Notes: generated by a model not told the origin, from the letters alone. DNA of 64,000 nucleotides from Terribacillus saccharophilus (GCF_002272075.1 NZ_NPBJ01000013.1:186001-250000); one strand, 5' to 3'; numbered from the stretch's first letter, positions 8,467 through 15,836 are shown. Numbers and translations: made by a program.

Positions 8467-8798
8467 GTGTTTTTAAAGATTTCAAATACATCGTGTGGTG
8501 CATCAGGGTCATTTTTCAAATTCAGGAACATACTATGATCATTTTTTTTTCCAAATTGGGCTGTATAGGGCATTTCAAAGGATTTAAACAAGTCTTCATC
8601 ATTTACCATACCAACATACAACTCATATCCCTCATCATCTGAAGAGAACAGACTTCCGCTAACGGAGGTTCCTTGAGCAAGAGCCTTATCAATCAATTTT
8701 CTAAGCTCTAATAACCCTTCTCTGTTACCAACAATTAAAGACTCTTGATGGTATGAGTGTTGAGCGTAAACATGTAAATATAACGTATCTGATGACAT
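8448..8798 (-). CDS. Hypothetical protein, candidate immunity protein
   Basis: The protein has 116 aa from ATG 8798, which has GAGAGGGG eight bases upstream; the longer TTG start at 8816 is poorer. It is soluble and acidic, with alternating strands and one helix (VGNREGLLELRKLIDKALAQG), and no membrane segment. Small acidic cytosolic proteins next to secreted toxins are commonly immunity factors. The gene converges on the toxin-like gene instead of following it, which is less usual. No family is recognised. Confidence 0.55.
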   Translation of the reverse strand: MSSDTLYLHVYAQHSYHQESLIVGNREGLLELRKLIDKALAQGTSVSGSLFSSDDEGYELYVGMVNDEDLFKSFEMPYTAQFGKKNDHSMFLNLKNDPDAPHDVFEIFKNTKKEEG

Positions 8799-8987
8799 AA
8801 AAATCCCCTCTCGCAAATTACATATATTAACATTATACTATACTATCTTCTATTGTCACTAAGGTATTTTCTAATTCATAAGTTTGTATTCTTACAGAAC
8901 TCTAGATATTCACTAGTGTTTTTTAGCATTCCATCTCCTAATTACAAATAAATATAACGTACCAATAATTTTAAAGGTTAATCTTTT
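8799..8987. other. Intergenic, no gene seen
   Basis: AT-rich DNA between the start of the candidate immunity gene and the end of the first ArpU-like remnant. It presumably contains the minus-strand promoter of the immunity gene. Nothing else can be supported. Confidence 0.4.
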
Positions 8988-9297
8988 CTATATAACCCCT
9001 ATTGCAGTAGCAAGTCTATAGAGAGAACTTCTCTTCTTTTTATAGAACTTCCCCTTCTTCACACCCAAGTCCATATATATTAAGATCATTTATTTCCTGT
9101 GAGTTTAAGTAATTCTGATCGATGATCTGCTTCTCAATAAAATCGAGCGATCCCTCCATAGCTCGCTCCATCTGTCGTACCTTAATCTCATTCACCTGAT
9201 CAGCACACCTTAAAGAAGGGAATAATCCGACGGCCCTGCCTATGGCTACTCTAGTTAATTGTCTATCTGAATGTCTAAACCCCGTCCCGCTAACTGA
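8988..9297 (-). pseudogene. ArpU-like phage transcription regulator, frameshifted remnant 1
   Basis: The minus strand reads MEGSLDFIEKQIIDQNYL then SQEINDLNIY. It then needs a two-base shift in the (AT)n run at about 9072-9079 to continue as LGVKKGKFYKKKRSSLYRLATAIGVI and stop at 8988. The pattern (long helix, EINDLNIY, GxxKxxFYxxKRxxLxRLA) matches the C-terminus of ArpU-type phage late regulators. The 5' end is lost where it meets repeat copy 2. A paralogue lies at 10371-10560. Confidence 0.6.
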
Positions 9298-9474
9298 GCG
9301 CTCCCAACTCCAGATGCTCCCCTCGTTAACCAGGCATCCTTCACAGTCGTGCAAAATCAGGCGAGTACGTCTTGATAAGGGAAAGGCGCTTCTCCCAGAG
9401 GAATTTTTGCCTCTGAGATAATGTTATTACTTTCATCAATAAAAAAAGGTACCAATTTGGTACCCGTTTTGTCC
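9298..9474. repeat. 177-bp non-coding repeat, copy 2, ending in a GGTACC terminator hairpin
   Basis: The second copy of the 7279-7455 repeat differs at a handful of positions. The hairpin changes in a partly compensated way (AGGTACC, AATT, TGGTACC at 9447-9464), so the stem is retained. It lies about 180 bp upstream of the bacteriocin-like pseudogene, mirroring copy 1 and the toxin-like gene. Confidence 0.65.
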
Positions 9475-9654
9475 AGAAACTTTCCCAACTTAAGGTTTCC
9501 AGAAAAAAGGTGGACTTATCATTATATGTAAGTTAGTGTTAAGCGAGCTCAGTAACTAGGAGGGATAGTATAGACTACGACTAACACAAGCCTTGACCTC
9601 TGTAGGAAAGAAACTCTTCTAGATTTTAGAGATATTATTTTAGGAGGAACTTGA

Positions 9655-10148
9655 ATGAAAAAAACAGTAGTCAGTTCTTTTGTAGTCTTAGGTCTATCAT
9701 TCAGTATTATTCTAAACCCTTATGCAGCAGATTCTATTAAAGCAGAAGAACAGCCTGTTAGTAATCAGATCGTATTAGAACAAGCATATGAGAATGCTCA
9801 ATTAGGTGTGGCTGACTTTGAAGACAAAGAAGAAATCTTAAACGATATTACATGAAGGCATATAAGACACCAACAAACGCTTTCTTAGATGGGGGTTAAG
9901 GAACATCACGCGTTGAGAATAAGCCGCTTAATTCAGGGGTATCTAATTTTAATGCCTTAGCTCGTGATGTAGCAAGTAGCCGAAATACAATTGTAGGTGC
10001 AAGTGCTAAACTAGCAGGATCATTAGGGGTTGCAGTTCTTACTTGGCCAGCTGTAATCACTGCATTAGGAGCAGTGGGTTCTGCTTGGGTTGCTGCAATC
10101 ACAATCTGGAATAGCAGTAGATCTGGTAAATATTATATGATCAACTAG
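9655..10148 (+). pseudogene. Bacteriocin-like secreted protein, broken by a frameshift and a stop
   Basis: ATG 9655 follows TAGGAGGA. The first frame gives a signal peptide (VVLGLSFSIILNPYAA) and a short acidic stretch, ending at 9855. The next frame continues as KAYKTPTNAFLDGG, then an in-frame TAA at 9897, then about 80 residues including a glycine/alanine-rich hydrophobic tail (LAGSLGVAVLTWPAVITALG) and a C-terminal SGKYYMIN. A signal peptide plus a hydrophobic small C-terminal domain resembles leader-containing bacteriocins. As assembled it cannot make a full product. The family is not recognised. Confidence 0.55.
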
Positions 10149-10174
10149 GCAGACTCTAATATAAGGGAGAAGAA

Positions 10175-10336
10175 ATGATGAGCAGTTTAATCCTATCTTT
10201 GTTCTGCAGTCTTATCATTGTAATCATGTTGTATCAACTAATAGAGAATAATTCAACTACCAAGAAATCAATTAAAATAGCACAATATTTTTTGATTTTC
10301 TTACTTATGAATTTGATTATCTCCCTAAACCAATGA
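10175..10336 (+). CDS. Small membrane protein, candidate bacteriocin immunity protein
   Basis: The 53-aa protein starts after AGGGAGAAGAA, with two hydrophobic helices (SLILSLFCSLIIVIMLYQ and AQYFLIFLLMNLIISL) joined by a charged NNSTTKKS loop. It begins 26 bp after the bacteriocin-like pseudogene in the same direction and ends in a strong terminator, so the two formed an operon. Two-helix small membrane proteins are common immunity partners, but no family match is claimed. Confidence 0.55.
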   Translation: MMSSLILSLFCSLIIVIMLYQLIENNSTTKKSIKIAQYFLIFLLMNLIISLNQ

Positions 10337-10370
10337 GAAAAAGACAGCATAAACCATGCTGTCTTTTTCT
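10337..10370 (+). terminator. Terminator after the bacteriocin-like operon
   Basis: AAAAAGACAGCAT pairs with ATGCTGTCTTTTT around a five-base loop, giving a 13-bp stem followed by TTTTTCTTT. Confidence 0.88.
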
Positions 10371-10560
10371 TTATATCATTCCAATAGCAGTAGCGATTCT
10401 AAGTAGAGCAATTCGCTTTTTCGCATAAAACTTCCCTTTAATCCCTATTTCCATATAAATATTCAAGTCATTAACCTCAGTAGAATTTAAATATTTAAAT
10501 TCAACTATCTGTCTCTCAATATAATCCAAAGATTGCTTAAACGCTTACTGCATGTTTCGT
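10371..10560 (-). pseudogene. ArpU-like phage transcription regulator, remnant 2
   Basis: The minus strand reads FKQSLDYIERQIVEFKYL, then STEVNDLNIYMEIG, then KGKFYAKKRIALLRIATAIG, with a stop at 10371. It is clearly paralogous to the remnant at 8988-9297 and keeps the C-terminal frame that the first copy has lost. An in-frame TAA precedes AFKQSLD and no start is present, so it is a truncated pseudogene. Confidence 0.6.
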
Positions 10561-10654
10561 ACTTATTACGTTAGAACTATTCTAGAGAAAGTTTTGAAAT
10601 TATTAACAAAAGTAACTTTCAAAAGTAAGAATTGATATAATATCTAGTGAAAAC
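10561..10654. other. Intergenic, AT-rich junction
   Basis: Non-coding DNA between the ArpU remnant and the integrase remnant. It probably marks the deletion junction that removed the integrase 5' part. No other feature is supported. Confidence 0.35.
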
Positions 10655-10813
10655 GTTTTATTGAAGATGGGTGTGCACCCTAAGGTTGTGCAAGAACGAC
10701 TGGGGCATGCCAGCATACAAATAACCTTAGATACCTACTCTCATTTAATTCCAGGTATGCAATCAGCAGCTGCTGATATGTTGGGTCAGCTTATCAATAA
10801 AAGAAGGGATTAA
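10655..10813 (+). pseudogene. Tyrosine integrase, 3'-terminal remnant
   Basis: The frame VLLKMGVHPKVVQERLGHAS then IQITLDTYSHLIPGMQ is the C-terminal catalytic part of a Tn916/phage-type tyrosine recombinase, with the LGH motif and the TYSH nucleophile Tyr. Everything upstream, including the HxLRH box, is missing. It stops 116 bp from the tRNA-Arg 3' end, where such integrase genes normally sit, so it marks the attachment end of an older element. Confidence 0.8.
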
Positions 10814-10832
10814 ATTTATTACGGAACACGAA

Positions 10833-10854
10833 GGTTTGCAATATGTTTGCAAAC
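10833..10854. repeat. Arm-like repeat, right copy (GGTTTGCAA / GTTTGCAAAC)
   Basis: It matches 6967-6989 with a one-base shorter spacer. It lies between the integrase remnant and tRNA-Arg, the expected place for integrase arm sites of the older element. Confidence 0.5.
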
Positions 10855-10929
10855 TGCATTTGAACAAACAAATAGCAAGGGTGGCATTTCGCCTTTCGCC
10901 TTGACCCTTGCTATCTCTGTATTTATTAG

Positions 10930-11005
10930 CGCGCTCGGAGGGATTCGAACCCCCGGCAGACGTGGTACCGGAAACCACCGCTCTATCCGACTGAGCTACG
11001 AGCGC
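10930..11005 (-). tRNA. tRNA-Arg (anticodon CCG)
   Basis: A complete cloverleaf lies on the minus strand. The acceptor GCGCTCG pairs with CGAGCGC, the D-arm has GCTC/GAGC, the anticodon stem is GTGGT/ACCAC with loop TTCCGGT (anticodon CCG), the T-loop is TTCGAAT and the discriminator is G. CCA is not encoded. The 5' half and the first 9 bp upstream lie inside the prophage attachment repeat, so the native promoter has been displaced to 46272 and beyond. Confidence 0.95.
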
Positions 11006-11014
11006 ATATGTAAT
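10959..11014. repeat. Prophage attachment site, left (56-bp direct repeat)
   Basis: It is identical over 56 bp to 46216-46271. It runs from the variable-loop edge of tRNA-Arg through the anticodon arm, D-arm and 5' acceptor strand to GCATATGTAAT upstream of the gene. This side keeps the complete tRNA. Confidence 0.95.
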
Positions 11015-11028
11015 CGATAAAATCGCGT

Positions 11029-11057
11029 ATTATCAACGTTTGTGTGCGTTGTGTCAT
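11029..11057 (-). promoter_or_regulatory. Prophage-borne promoter reading into tRNA-Arg (proximal)
   Basis: On the minus strand ATGACA and GATAAT are separated by 17 bp, and transcription would start about 17 nt before the tRNA. It lies in prophage DNA, so the phage appears to supply a replacement promoter for the host gene it occupies. Confidence 0.6.
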
Positions 11058-11139
11058 CCGAAAGCCTTAACGGTGTTACGGAAAAGGACGAGTACCCCGC
11101 TGTCTTAGCGGACAATTTCGCACCGACGTGACAATGAGT

Positions 11140-11168
11140 ATTATACGTTAATCTACGGGAAGGCGCAA
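11140..11168 (-). promoter_or_regulatory. Prophage-borne promoter resembling the native tRNA promoter (distal)
   Basis: TTGCGC and TATAAT are separated by 17 bp on the minus strand. The surrounding text (GTGACAA, a few bases, TATTATACGTTAAT read on plus) is very like the native region at 46276-46300, so it looks like an imported copy of the host promoter. Confidence 0.6.
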
Positions 11169-11177
11169 GTAATAATT

Positions 11178-11780
11178 TTATTCGGTGACTGTTACGATTA
11201 TGCGCGCTTTCTCTTCTTCTGCCATCTTTCGGAGCTTCTTCGCCCTCGTTTCCGATATAGTTACGTAATGGACGGCCGGCGGTTCCTTCGACCCTTGACG
11301 GTGTATTCGCTGCAGAAGAGCGTATGCTTTTAGCTTGTCGCGATTGACCGCCATTCGCTGCGTACGATCTATCTCGACGAAGTGATGCTGAATATTATCC
11401 GTATACATAGCATCGGGGATTATCCGATAGTTAACGAACTTTATCGGGCGCTCTACCTGCCAGCTCGCCGGTCTCCCCAGGTCTAGCCACGCCTGCCCCC
11501 GAAGTAAGATATGCTGTACGTATGGTTCCCTCGCGTGCCTTAGGTCGTCTATTCCGATCATGGCCGCCCCTTTCTTCGTGAGCGTGTAGACTTTCATCTC
11601 CCGCCGAAATGACCGTATGAGCTTATCGGATTCTAGTCGACCGAGGATCCGGTTAGCATTACGTTCCCCGCCGAGATTAAGCGCATCTTGCATCATTGGT
11701 CGCGTAGCATATTCGAAGCTATTCAAACACGATAATATCTGCTCCGTCCGTTTGCGGAATCTCTCTGACTGGACGTTCAT
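11178..11780 (-). CDS. Replication-relaxation family winged-helix protein
   Basis: The 200-aa protein starts after AAAGGAG. The N-terminal winged helix reads ILSCLNSFEYATRPMMQDAL and ILGRLESDKLIRSFRRE; the C-terminal domain has YVQHILLRGQAWLDLGRP and FVEIDRTQRMAVNRDKLKAY (an E-D-R strand typical of the family's nuclease-like fold). Its frame overlaps the FtsK-like gene end by 62 bp, so the two are translationally linked. Such pairs occur in Bacillus plasmids and Wbeta-like phages. It may be a sequence-specific regulator or replication factor; the role is not established. Confidence 0.65.
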   Translation of the reverse strand: MNVQSERFRKRTEQILSCLNSFEYATRPMMQDALNLGGERNANRILGRLESDKLIRSFRREMKVYTLTKKGAAMIGIDDLRHAREPYVQHILLRGQAWLDLGRPASWQVERPIKFVNYRIIPDAMYTDNIQHHFVEIDRTQRMAVNRDKLKAYALLQRIHRQGSKEPPAVHYVTISETRAKKLRKMAEEEKARIIVTVTE

Positions 11781-12891
11781 ATTCGATAACTCCTTTCGGC
11801 AGCTTTAATCGCTGAATCATTTCATCATCGGATATATACGGCGCCTGCGCTTCTATCCGTTCGTGTGTCCGATAGATCATGCGCCCTGGCTGCGTTAGCT
11901 TCTCCGCGCCTTGTTCATCGATAGCAACCCGCGAAGCTATTTCGGTCGGCAATCGGAAGGATATCTTTGCATCGCTATTCTGCTTTATTTGCCGAGGAAG
12001 TACGTCGGCTGTCGGGTACTGCGTGGCGTAAATGAGCCGGTATCCGAGCGCTCCTGCGACCCGTGTGACCTCCGATAAGATATCTATGCACGATTGCTTT
12101 AGCGCCTTTATTTCGGATCCATCGCTCTTATCCGGTGCGAGCTGCGCAGCTTCATCAACGATAATAAACTTCCGTTCCTTTACGGCTGTCTCTACGATAT
12201 TCGTATAACCTAGTCGACGGAATTGCTTTAAATCCGCTTCAAATTGGCCCTGCAATGCGGTCAGAAGGTAATAAGCCTCGAATACATCTGACGCCACTGA
12301 TTCGCAGTTATTTAATGGCGATAACTTGCCGAACTCGAGCCCGCCCTTCATGTCGATTAGATATAGCCGGGCGCTGTCTGCATACTGTTCGGTGAGATAC
12401 GTTATAACGGACTTTAGGAACACCGTCTTACCCTGACGCGTGGCACCGGCGACCGTCATATGCGGTGTCTTATCGAAGTCATGCGTGACTGCGCCATCGA
12501 GCGACATTCCGATCGGTACGGAATAGCCTTCGCCTGGCTGCGCCATATCTGAATATGTTACCCTACTCGGAATCGTCGTCCGATAAAAGCGTACCACTAG
12601 CTGCCCATCTGATCGGCTGACTAGCGTAGTCTCTGCGAAAGCCTGCTCGATACTGCTGGCGAGCTTTTCTGTTACTGTCAGACCTAACGGAATTGTATAG
12701 CGATACTCTTCGAACCGATCCGTCTTTTCTTTACCGCGATATGCCGGCAGGAATACGGACTTGCCGACATGCCTTACGAAGTTGTTCCGCCGAAATATGA
12801 CATTGAGTTTACGGCGACGAGCCATCGGGAGATAATACGCTGCTTGTATGGCCGAAGTTGCTAGCATTGCTGCGCCAAGCTCTGCGATCAT
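11719..12891 (-). CDS. FtsK/SpoIIIE-domain ATPase
   Basis: The protein has 390 aa. The first 20 residues are moderately hydrophobic. Walker A is GATRQGKT at about residues 149-156, Walker B is KFIIVDEAAQL near 235, and IYATQYPTADVLPRQIKQN is the FtsK-type sensor region. FtsK-family proteins translocate double-stranded DNA, but this one lacks the four-helix membrane domain and the gamma domain of cellular FtsK. Together with the overlapping relaxation-type gene it forms a module between the lysis genes and attL. Partition, conjugative-type transfer or copy control are possible roles. Confidence 0.8.
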   Translation of the reverse strand: MIAELGAAMLATSAIQAAYYLPMARRRKLNVIFRRNNFVRHVGKSVFLPAYRGKEKTDRFEEYRYTIPLGLTVTEKLASSIEQAFAETTLVSRSDGQLVVRFYRTTIPSRVTYSDMAQPGEGYSVPIGMSLDGAVTHDFDKTPHMTVAGATRQGKTVFLKSVITYLTEQYADSARLYLIDMKGGLEFGKLSPLNNCESVASDVFEAYYLLTALQGQFEADLKQFRRLGYTNIVETAVKERKFIIVDEAAQLAPDKSDGSEIKALKQSCIDILSEVTRVAGALGYRLIYATQYPTADVLPRQIKQNSDAKISFRLPTEIASRVAIDEQGAEKLTQPGRMIYRTHERIEAQAPYISDDEMIQRLKLPKGVIEYERPVREIPQTDGADIIVFE

Positions 12892-12992
12892 CGTACATGT
12901 TCCTTTCGTATAGTCTCCGGATTATTCGGATGTGTCTTCCGAAGGAGAATACACAAACAGCATATTCCGAACGTTGTCATTTGTTGCTTAAA

Positions 12993-13006
12993 TTCCGAAT
13001 TCGGAA
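12993..13006. promoter_or_regulatory. Perfect 14-bp palindrome TTCCGAATTCGGAA
   Basis: The perfect inverted repeat lies about 100 bp upstream of the FtsK-like gene. Related half-sites occur at 12934-12950 and 12965-12971, and a close variant (TGAATTCGGAAT) occurs at about 39327, upstream of the XRE gene. It could be an operator for a phage repressor. The evidence is pattern only. Confidence 0.4.
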
Positions 13007-13094
13007 CTTCTGTTTTTTCGTTACACTTATGTTATAAGTACTTCTTTATTTTTCTTTCTCTTCTCTCCCTTTTCTGTGTGCCGCTGAAAACAAG

Positions 13095-13132
13095 AAAAAA
13101 GAGGCGAAGCAGCCGTAGCCACCTCGCTAGTT
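13095..13132 (-). terminator. Terminator after the 13138 membrane-protein gene
   Basis: Read on the minus strand, GCGAGG pairs with CTTCGC around GGCTACGGC, followed by CTCTTTTTTC. It separates this gene from the FtsK module. Confidence 0.55.
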
Positions 13133-13137
13133 TTCGC

Positions 13138-13857
13138 TTATTTATTTAATACCGGATGGATAAAATAGTCGTCCGCTATGTTTGGATAATTGTCTCGGTT
13201 GAAATTGTCCCATTTAATCTTTTCGAAAGTTTCGCGAGTCATTCCGATTGTGTTAATTACGGATTCTTCTTCGTTACCGCTCTGGTCAACTAACGGGAAG
13301 TACCAATCCAATACCACGTTAGATACTTCTTCATTTTGGAATAGCTTCTCAAACAACCGCGAGGAGTCATCCTCTATGCCAGCCTTTATATAGCTCTCCG
13401 AAAAGTTATCGTCGGCCCTAAGTGACGCTATAACAATCTTATCGTCTCCCTCTTCAGTACCCATGTTGTCGTTAATTTCCAACTCTTTAATGCGTTTACC
13501 ATCCATATTTGTCTCTTCACCAGCGACTTTATTTATAGATTTAGTAATGCTTTGATCCAGGGAAGCTTTGGTTTCTTCTTTCACTTCTTGTTCTTCATTT
13601 TCTTTAGGGACTTCCTCTTCTACCACAACAGGCTCCGCTTTTCCTTCTTCTTTAGTTTCGTCAGCACTAGCAGTTGTAGTTGAATCCGGCGTTTTCACAA
13701 AACCAATAATAGCAAGTGTTATAACACCTATAGTTATTATTGTTCGAGTAACCCTAGTCCACTTCTTACTAATCCACATTAAGACAAGTCCAATTGGAAA
13801 AAATAATACTAACCATAGAATGATAAACCAGATTCTCCTGTATAAAGGCTCTTTCAT
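13138..13857 (-). CDS. Membrane-anchored hypothetical protein (possible lysogenic conversion gene)
   Basis: ATG 13857 is chosen because GAGGAGG lies eight bases upstream; the frame is open to 13914. It gives 239 aa, with two hydrophobic segments near the N-terminus (WFIILWLVLFFPIGLVLMWI and IITIGVITLAIIGFV), an acidic linker rich in Glu, Val and Lys, and an extracytoplasmic domain of about 130 residues. The C-terminal half resembles uncharacterised Bacillus proteins of the kind that follow a DUF-type membrane anchor. Location outside the morphogenesis operon and next to attL suggests a cargo gene expressed in the lysogen, such as superinfection exclusion. No function is assigned. Confidence 0.55.
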   Translation of the reverse strand: MKEPLYRRIWFIILWLVLFFPIGLVLMWISKKWTRVTRTIITIGVITLAIIGFVKTPDSTTTASADETKEEGKAEPVVVEEEVPKENEEQEVKEETKASLDQSITKSINKVAGEETNMDGKRIKELEINDNMGTEEGDDKIVIASLRADDNFSESYIKAGIEDDSSRLFEKLFQNEEVSNVVLDWYFPLVDQSGNEEESVINTIGMTRETFEKIKWDNFNRDNYPNIADDYFIHPVLNK

Positions 13858-13968
13858 TCCTAATGCCTCCTCGCTCTTTTCAATATCTACGAAAATGCAG
13901 TACATAAGATTCATCTTAATTGAAATTAATGGTATTATGTATTTATAATATTGAAAGTGAGTGATAAT

Positions 13969-14424
13969 ATGTCTGATTCTTTGTCGCCAAGTATCACGTT
14001 AAAAGATGTAGCTATATTAAGTGAAGAAATAACCTCGCTTAGAAGTAAAGTCACACAAGCTTACAATGAGAAAGAAAAACTTTTGTCGGACTTAGTAGAT
14101 AATTATGATCATATTATTGAAGAATATCGAAGACTTAATCTATTTTTTACTCACCCTTCAATAGATTACCATACCGCAGTTGGACCGATTCTGGCTAACC
14201 CAGAGTACAACGTGATAGTTGTCTACAACCCTGTTAGCGGTGAAGTTCTCGAACTCAACTTTAATCGAAATACAGAAGAGCCCTATCCTCTTTCTAAACT
14301 AATTACTGAAGGCCATTTTAATACTGCTGTTGAGGGTATAAGATTCATGGACAAACAACTAAACGTCCACATTGCAGCTTTAAAAACTGAATTAGAAAAA
14401 ATGAACGATATTGAGATTATGTAA
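13969..14424 (+). CDS. Hypothetical coiled-coil protein
   Basis: ATG 13969 is preferred over the in-frame TTG at 13951; it gives 151 aa. A coiled coil (ITSLRSKVTQAYNEKEKLLSD) is followed by a small domain with FTHPSIDYHTAVGPILANPE and a closing helix. It is one of the few plus-strand genes of the prophage, divergent from the membrane-protein gene and ending in its own terminator. That suggests expression in the lysogen. The family is not recognised. Confidence 0.5.
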   Translation: MSDSLSPSITLKDVAILSEEITSLRSKVTQAYNEKEKLLSDLVDNYDHIIEEYRRLNLFFTHPSIDYHTAVGPILANPEYNVIVVYNPVSGEVLELNFNRNTEEPYPLSKLITEGHFNTAVEGIRFMDKQLNVHIAALKTELEKMNDIEIM

Positions 14425-14452
14425 GAGCCCGCCGATATGGCGAGCTTTTTTA
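14425..14452 (+). terminator. Terminator of the coiled-coil gene
   Basis: GCCCGCC and GGCGAGC form a stem around GATAT, followed by TTTTTT. The convergent lysin gene ends only 7 bp beyond it. Confidence 0.85.
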
Positions 14453-14458
14453 TTACGC

Positions 14459-15532
14459 TTAGAACATTACGTTCCATGTCGCAGGGCCAACGATACCGTC
14501 CGCAGATAACCCTTTGCGCTTCTGATACGCCTTGACAGCTGCTTCCGTTGCTGGCCCGAAATCATTGTCCGCTTTAACTCCGACAGCTCTTTGGATGCGA
14601 CCGACATCTTTACCTTTCGAGCCTTTCCGAATAAGCTTGCCCGGATAAGGAACGATGGAGCTTCCGGAAGCTTTCGCTGTGCTAGCCGCCTTTTTCAGAG
14701 CAGACGCCGCCTTTGTGCTACCGGAAAGCTTAGCGATTAGCTGCGTATTCTGCGATGCCGTTCCGCTGTACCCGCTAATACCGTGCTGTGCCGCAAGCTT
14801 TTTACGGTTAGCCATCGAAGAATCTACGCCAGCTCGCTTAAGATAATCGACGATTCCTTCTCCGCTTTTAGCTGCTGGATATTTAGCCGCAGAAGACGAT
14901 TTCGCAGGCTTAGCCGTAGCTGTTGCCGTTTTAGTCGGCGCTGCAGTTTCGGTCTTGGCCGAAGCCTTTACTTTAATTCCGAAATACTCCGCTACGCCAT
15001 CCGCGATAGCTTCGCCTTGCTTGCGAAGTACCGCATTATCGCGCATCTTCTTGATATCGATATTCGAATCCATGTAGCCGCCTTCCGTTAGGATTGCCGG
15101 CATCTTCGTTTCGCGTACGATATGGAGGTTCGCTTTCTTCGTGCCACGATCACGTAAGCCCATCGCCGATACGATACGAGGGTGGACGGCTTTCGCTAGC
15201 TTCTCGGATTTCGGCTGGCTTCCCGTATACGTGTACGTTTCGACGCCTGTCCAATCGCCCCACTTGCCGGTATTAGCGTTATGGTGTACCGATACGTAAG
15301 CATCTGCGCCCCAGCTGTTCGCTTTATCGGTGCGAGTCTTCAAGGGTACGTCTGTCTTACCGTTAGCATCGTCCGTACGTAGAACGGTGATTCCGTAATC
15401 TTTCATCTTCGCAATAGCTGCGTTGACTACCGTATTGTTAAAGTTCCATTCGTACTCGCCCGCCGGTGTCCGCTTGCCTGGCGTAGATCCATTACCGCCG
15501 TGCCCTGCGTCAATTGCTACTTTGTACGCCAT
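14459..15532 (-). CDS. Endolysin: N-acetylmuramoyl-L-alanine amidase with cell-wall-binding repeats
   Basis: The protein has 357 aa. The N-terminal Amidase_3 domain (about 1-180) shows the zinc ligands in IDAGHGG (His), SVHHNAN (His) and catalytic Glu in LTEGGYMDS. A Thr/Ala/Lys linker follows, then a region with GIVDYLKRAGVDSS (about 230-275) like phage cell-wall-binding modules, then a peptidoglycan-binding domain (GSKGKDVGRIQRAV, GPATWNVMF). It cleaves the amide between muramic acid and L-Ala. It lies directly downstream of the holin gene, 1 bp away, as a lysis cassette. Confidence 0.92.
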   Translation of the reverse strand: MAYKVAIDAGHGGNGSTPGKRTPAGEYEWNFNNTVVNAAIAKMKDYGITVLRTDDANGKTDVPLKTRTDKANSWGADAYVSVHHNANTGKWGDWTGVETYTYTGSQPKSEKLAKAVHPRIVSAMGLRDRGTKKANLHIVRETKMPAILTEGGYMDSNIDIKKMRDNAVLRKQGEAIADGVAEYFGIKVKASAKTETAAPTKTATATAKPAKSSSAAKYPAAKSGEGIVDYLKRAGVDSSMANRKKLAAQHGISGYSGTASQNTQLIAKLSGSTKAASALKKAASTAKASGSSIVPYPGKLIRKGSKGKDVGRIQRAVGVKADNDFGPATEAAVKAYQKRKGLSADGIVGPATWNVMF

Positions 15533-15533
15533 A

Positions 15534-15812
15534 TTATAATCCGCTCCCTTTCGGTTTGTCGTACGACATTACCTGCGCGCTATCGGATACGCCCCGTGTC
15601 GTATTATCAACGACCGAGTTATACACGCTGACAGCTACGAGGAATAGTACGTACGGGTTACTGAAAGCTCCGCCGACTACTTCGAAAAGTATCGGCCAGC
15701 TCGTCAGGTCTTGCGCCGTTAGTCCGGCATAAGCGAGAATCGGAACGATAATCGATAGCGCCAGCTGAATAATAAATTGCGGGTTTTTAAATCGGACTTT
15801 CCAGTTAATCAT
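15534..15812 (-). CDS. Phage holin (phi-LC3 family)
   Basis: The 92-aa protein starts after GGAGG. It opens with INWKVRFKNPQFIIQLALSI, the phi-LC3 signature, and has two hydrophobic segments (about 13-35 and 46-66) with a charged, Lys-rich end. It forms the membrane lesions that release the adjacent amidase. Confidence 0.92.
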   Translation of the reverse strand: MINWKVRFKNPQFIIQLALSIIVPILAYAGLTAQDLTSWPILFEVVGGAFSNPYVLFLVAVSVYNSVVDNTTRGVSDSAQVMSYDKPKGSGL

Positions 15813-15836
15813 CGTATAACCTCCGTTTAGTTTCGT

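Noticed and set aside
7279-9474. T-box or known riboswitch for the duplicated repeat
   Set aside because: The T-box consensus (AGGGTGGTACCGCG-type) is absent; only a GGTACC hairpin and a T-run are present, and the following genes are not amino-acid related.
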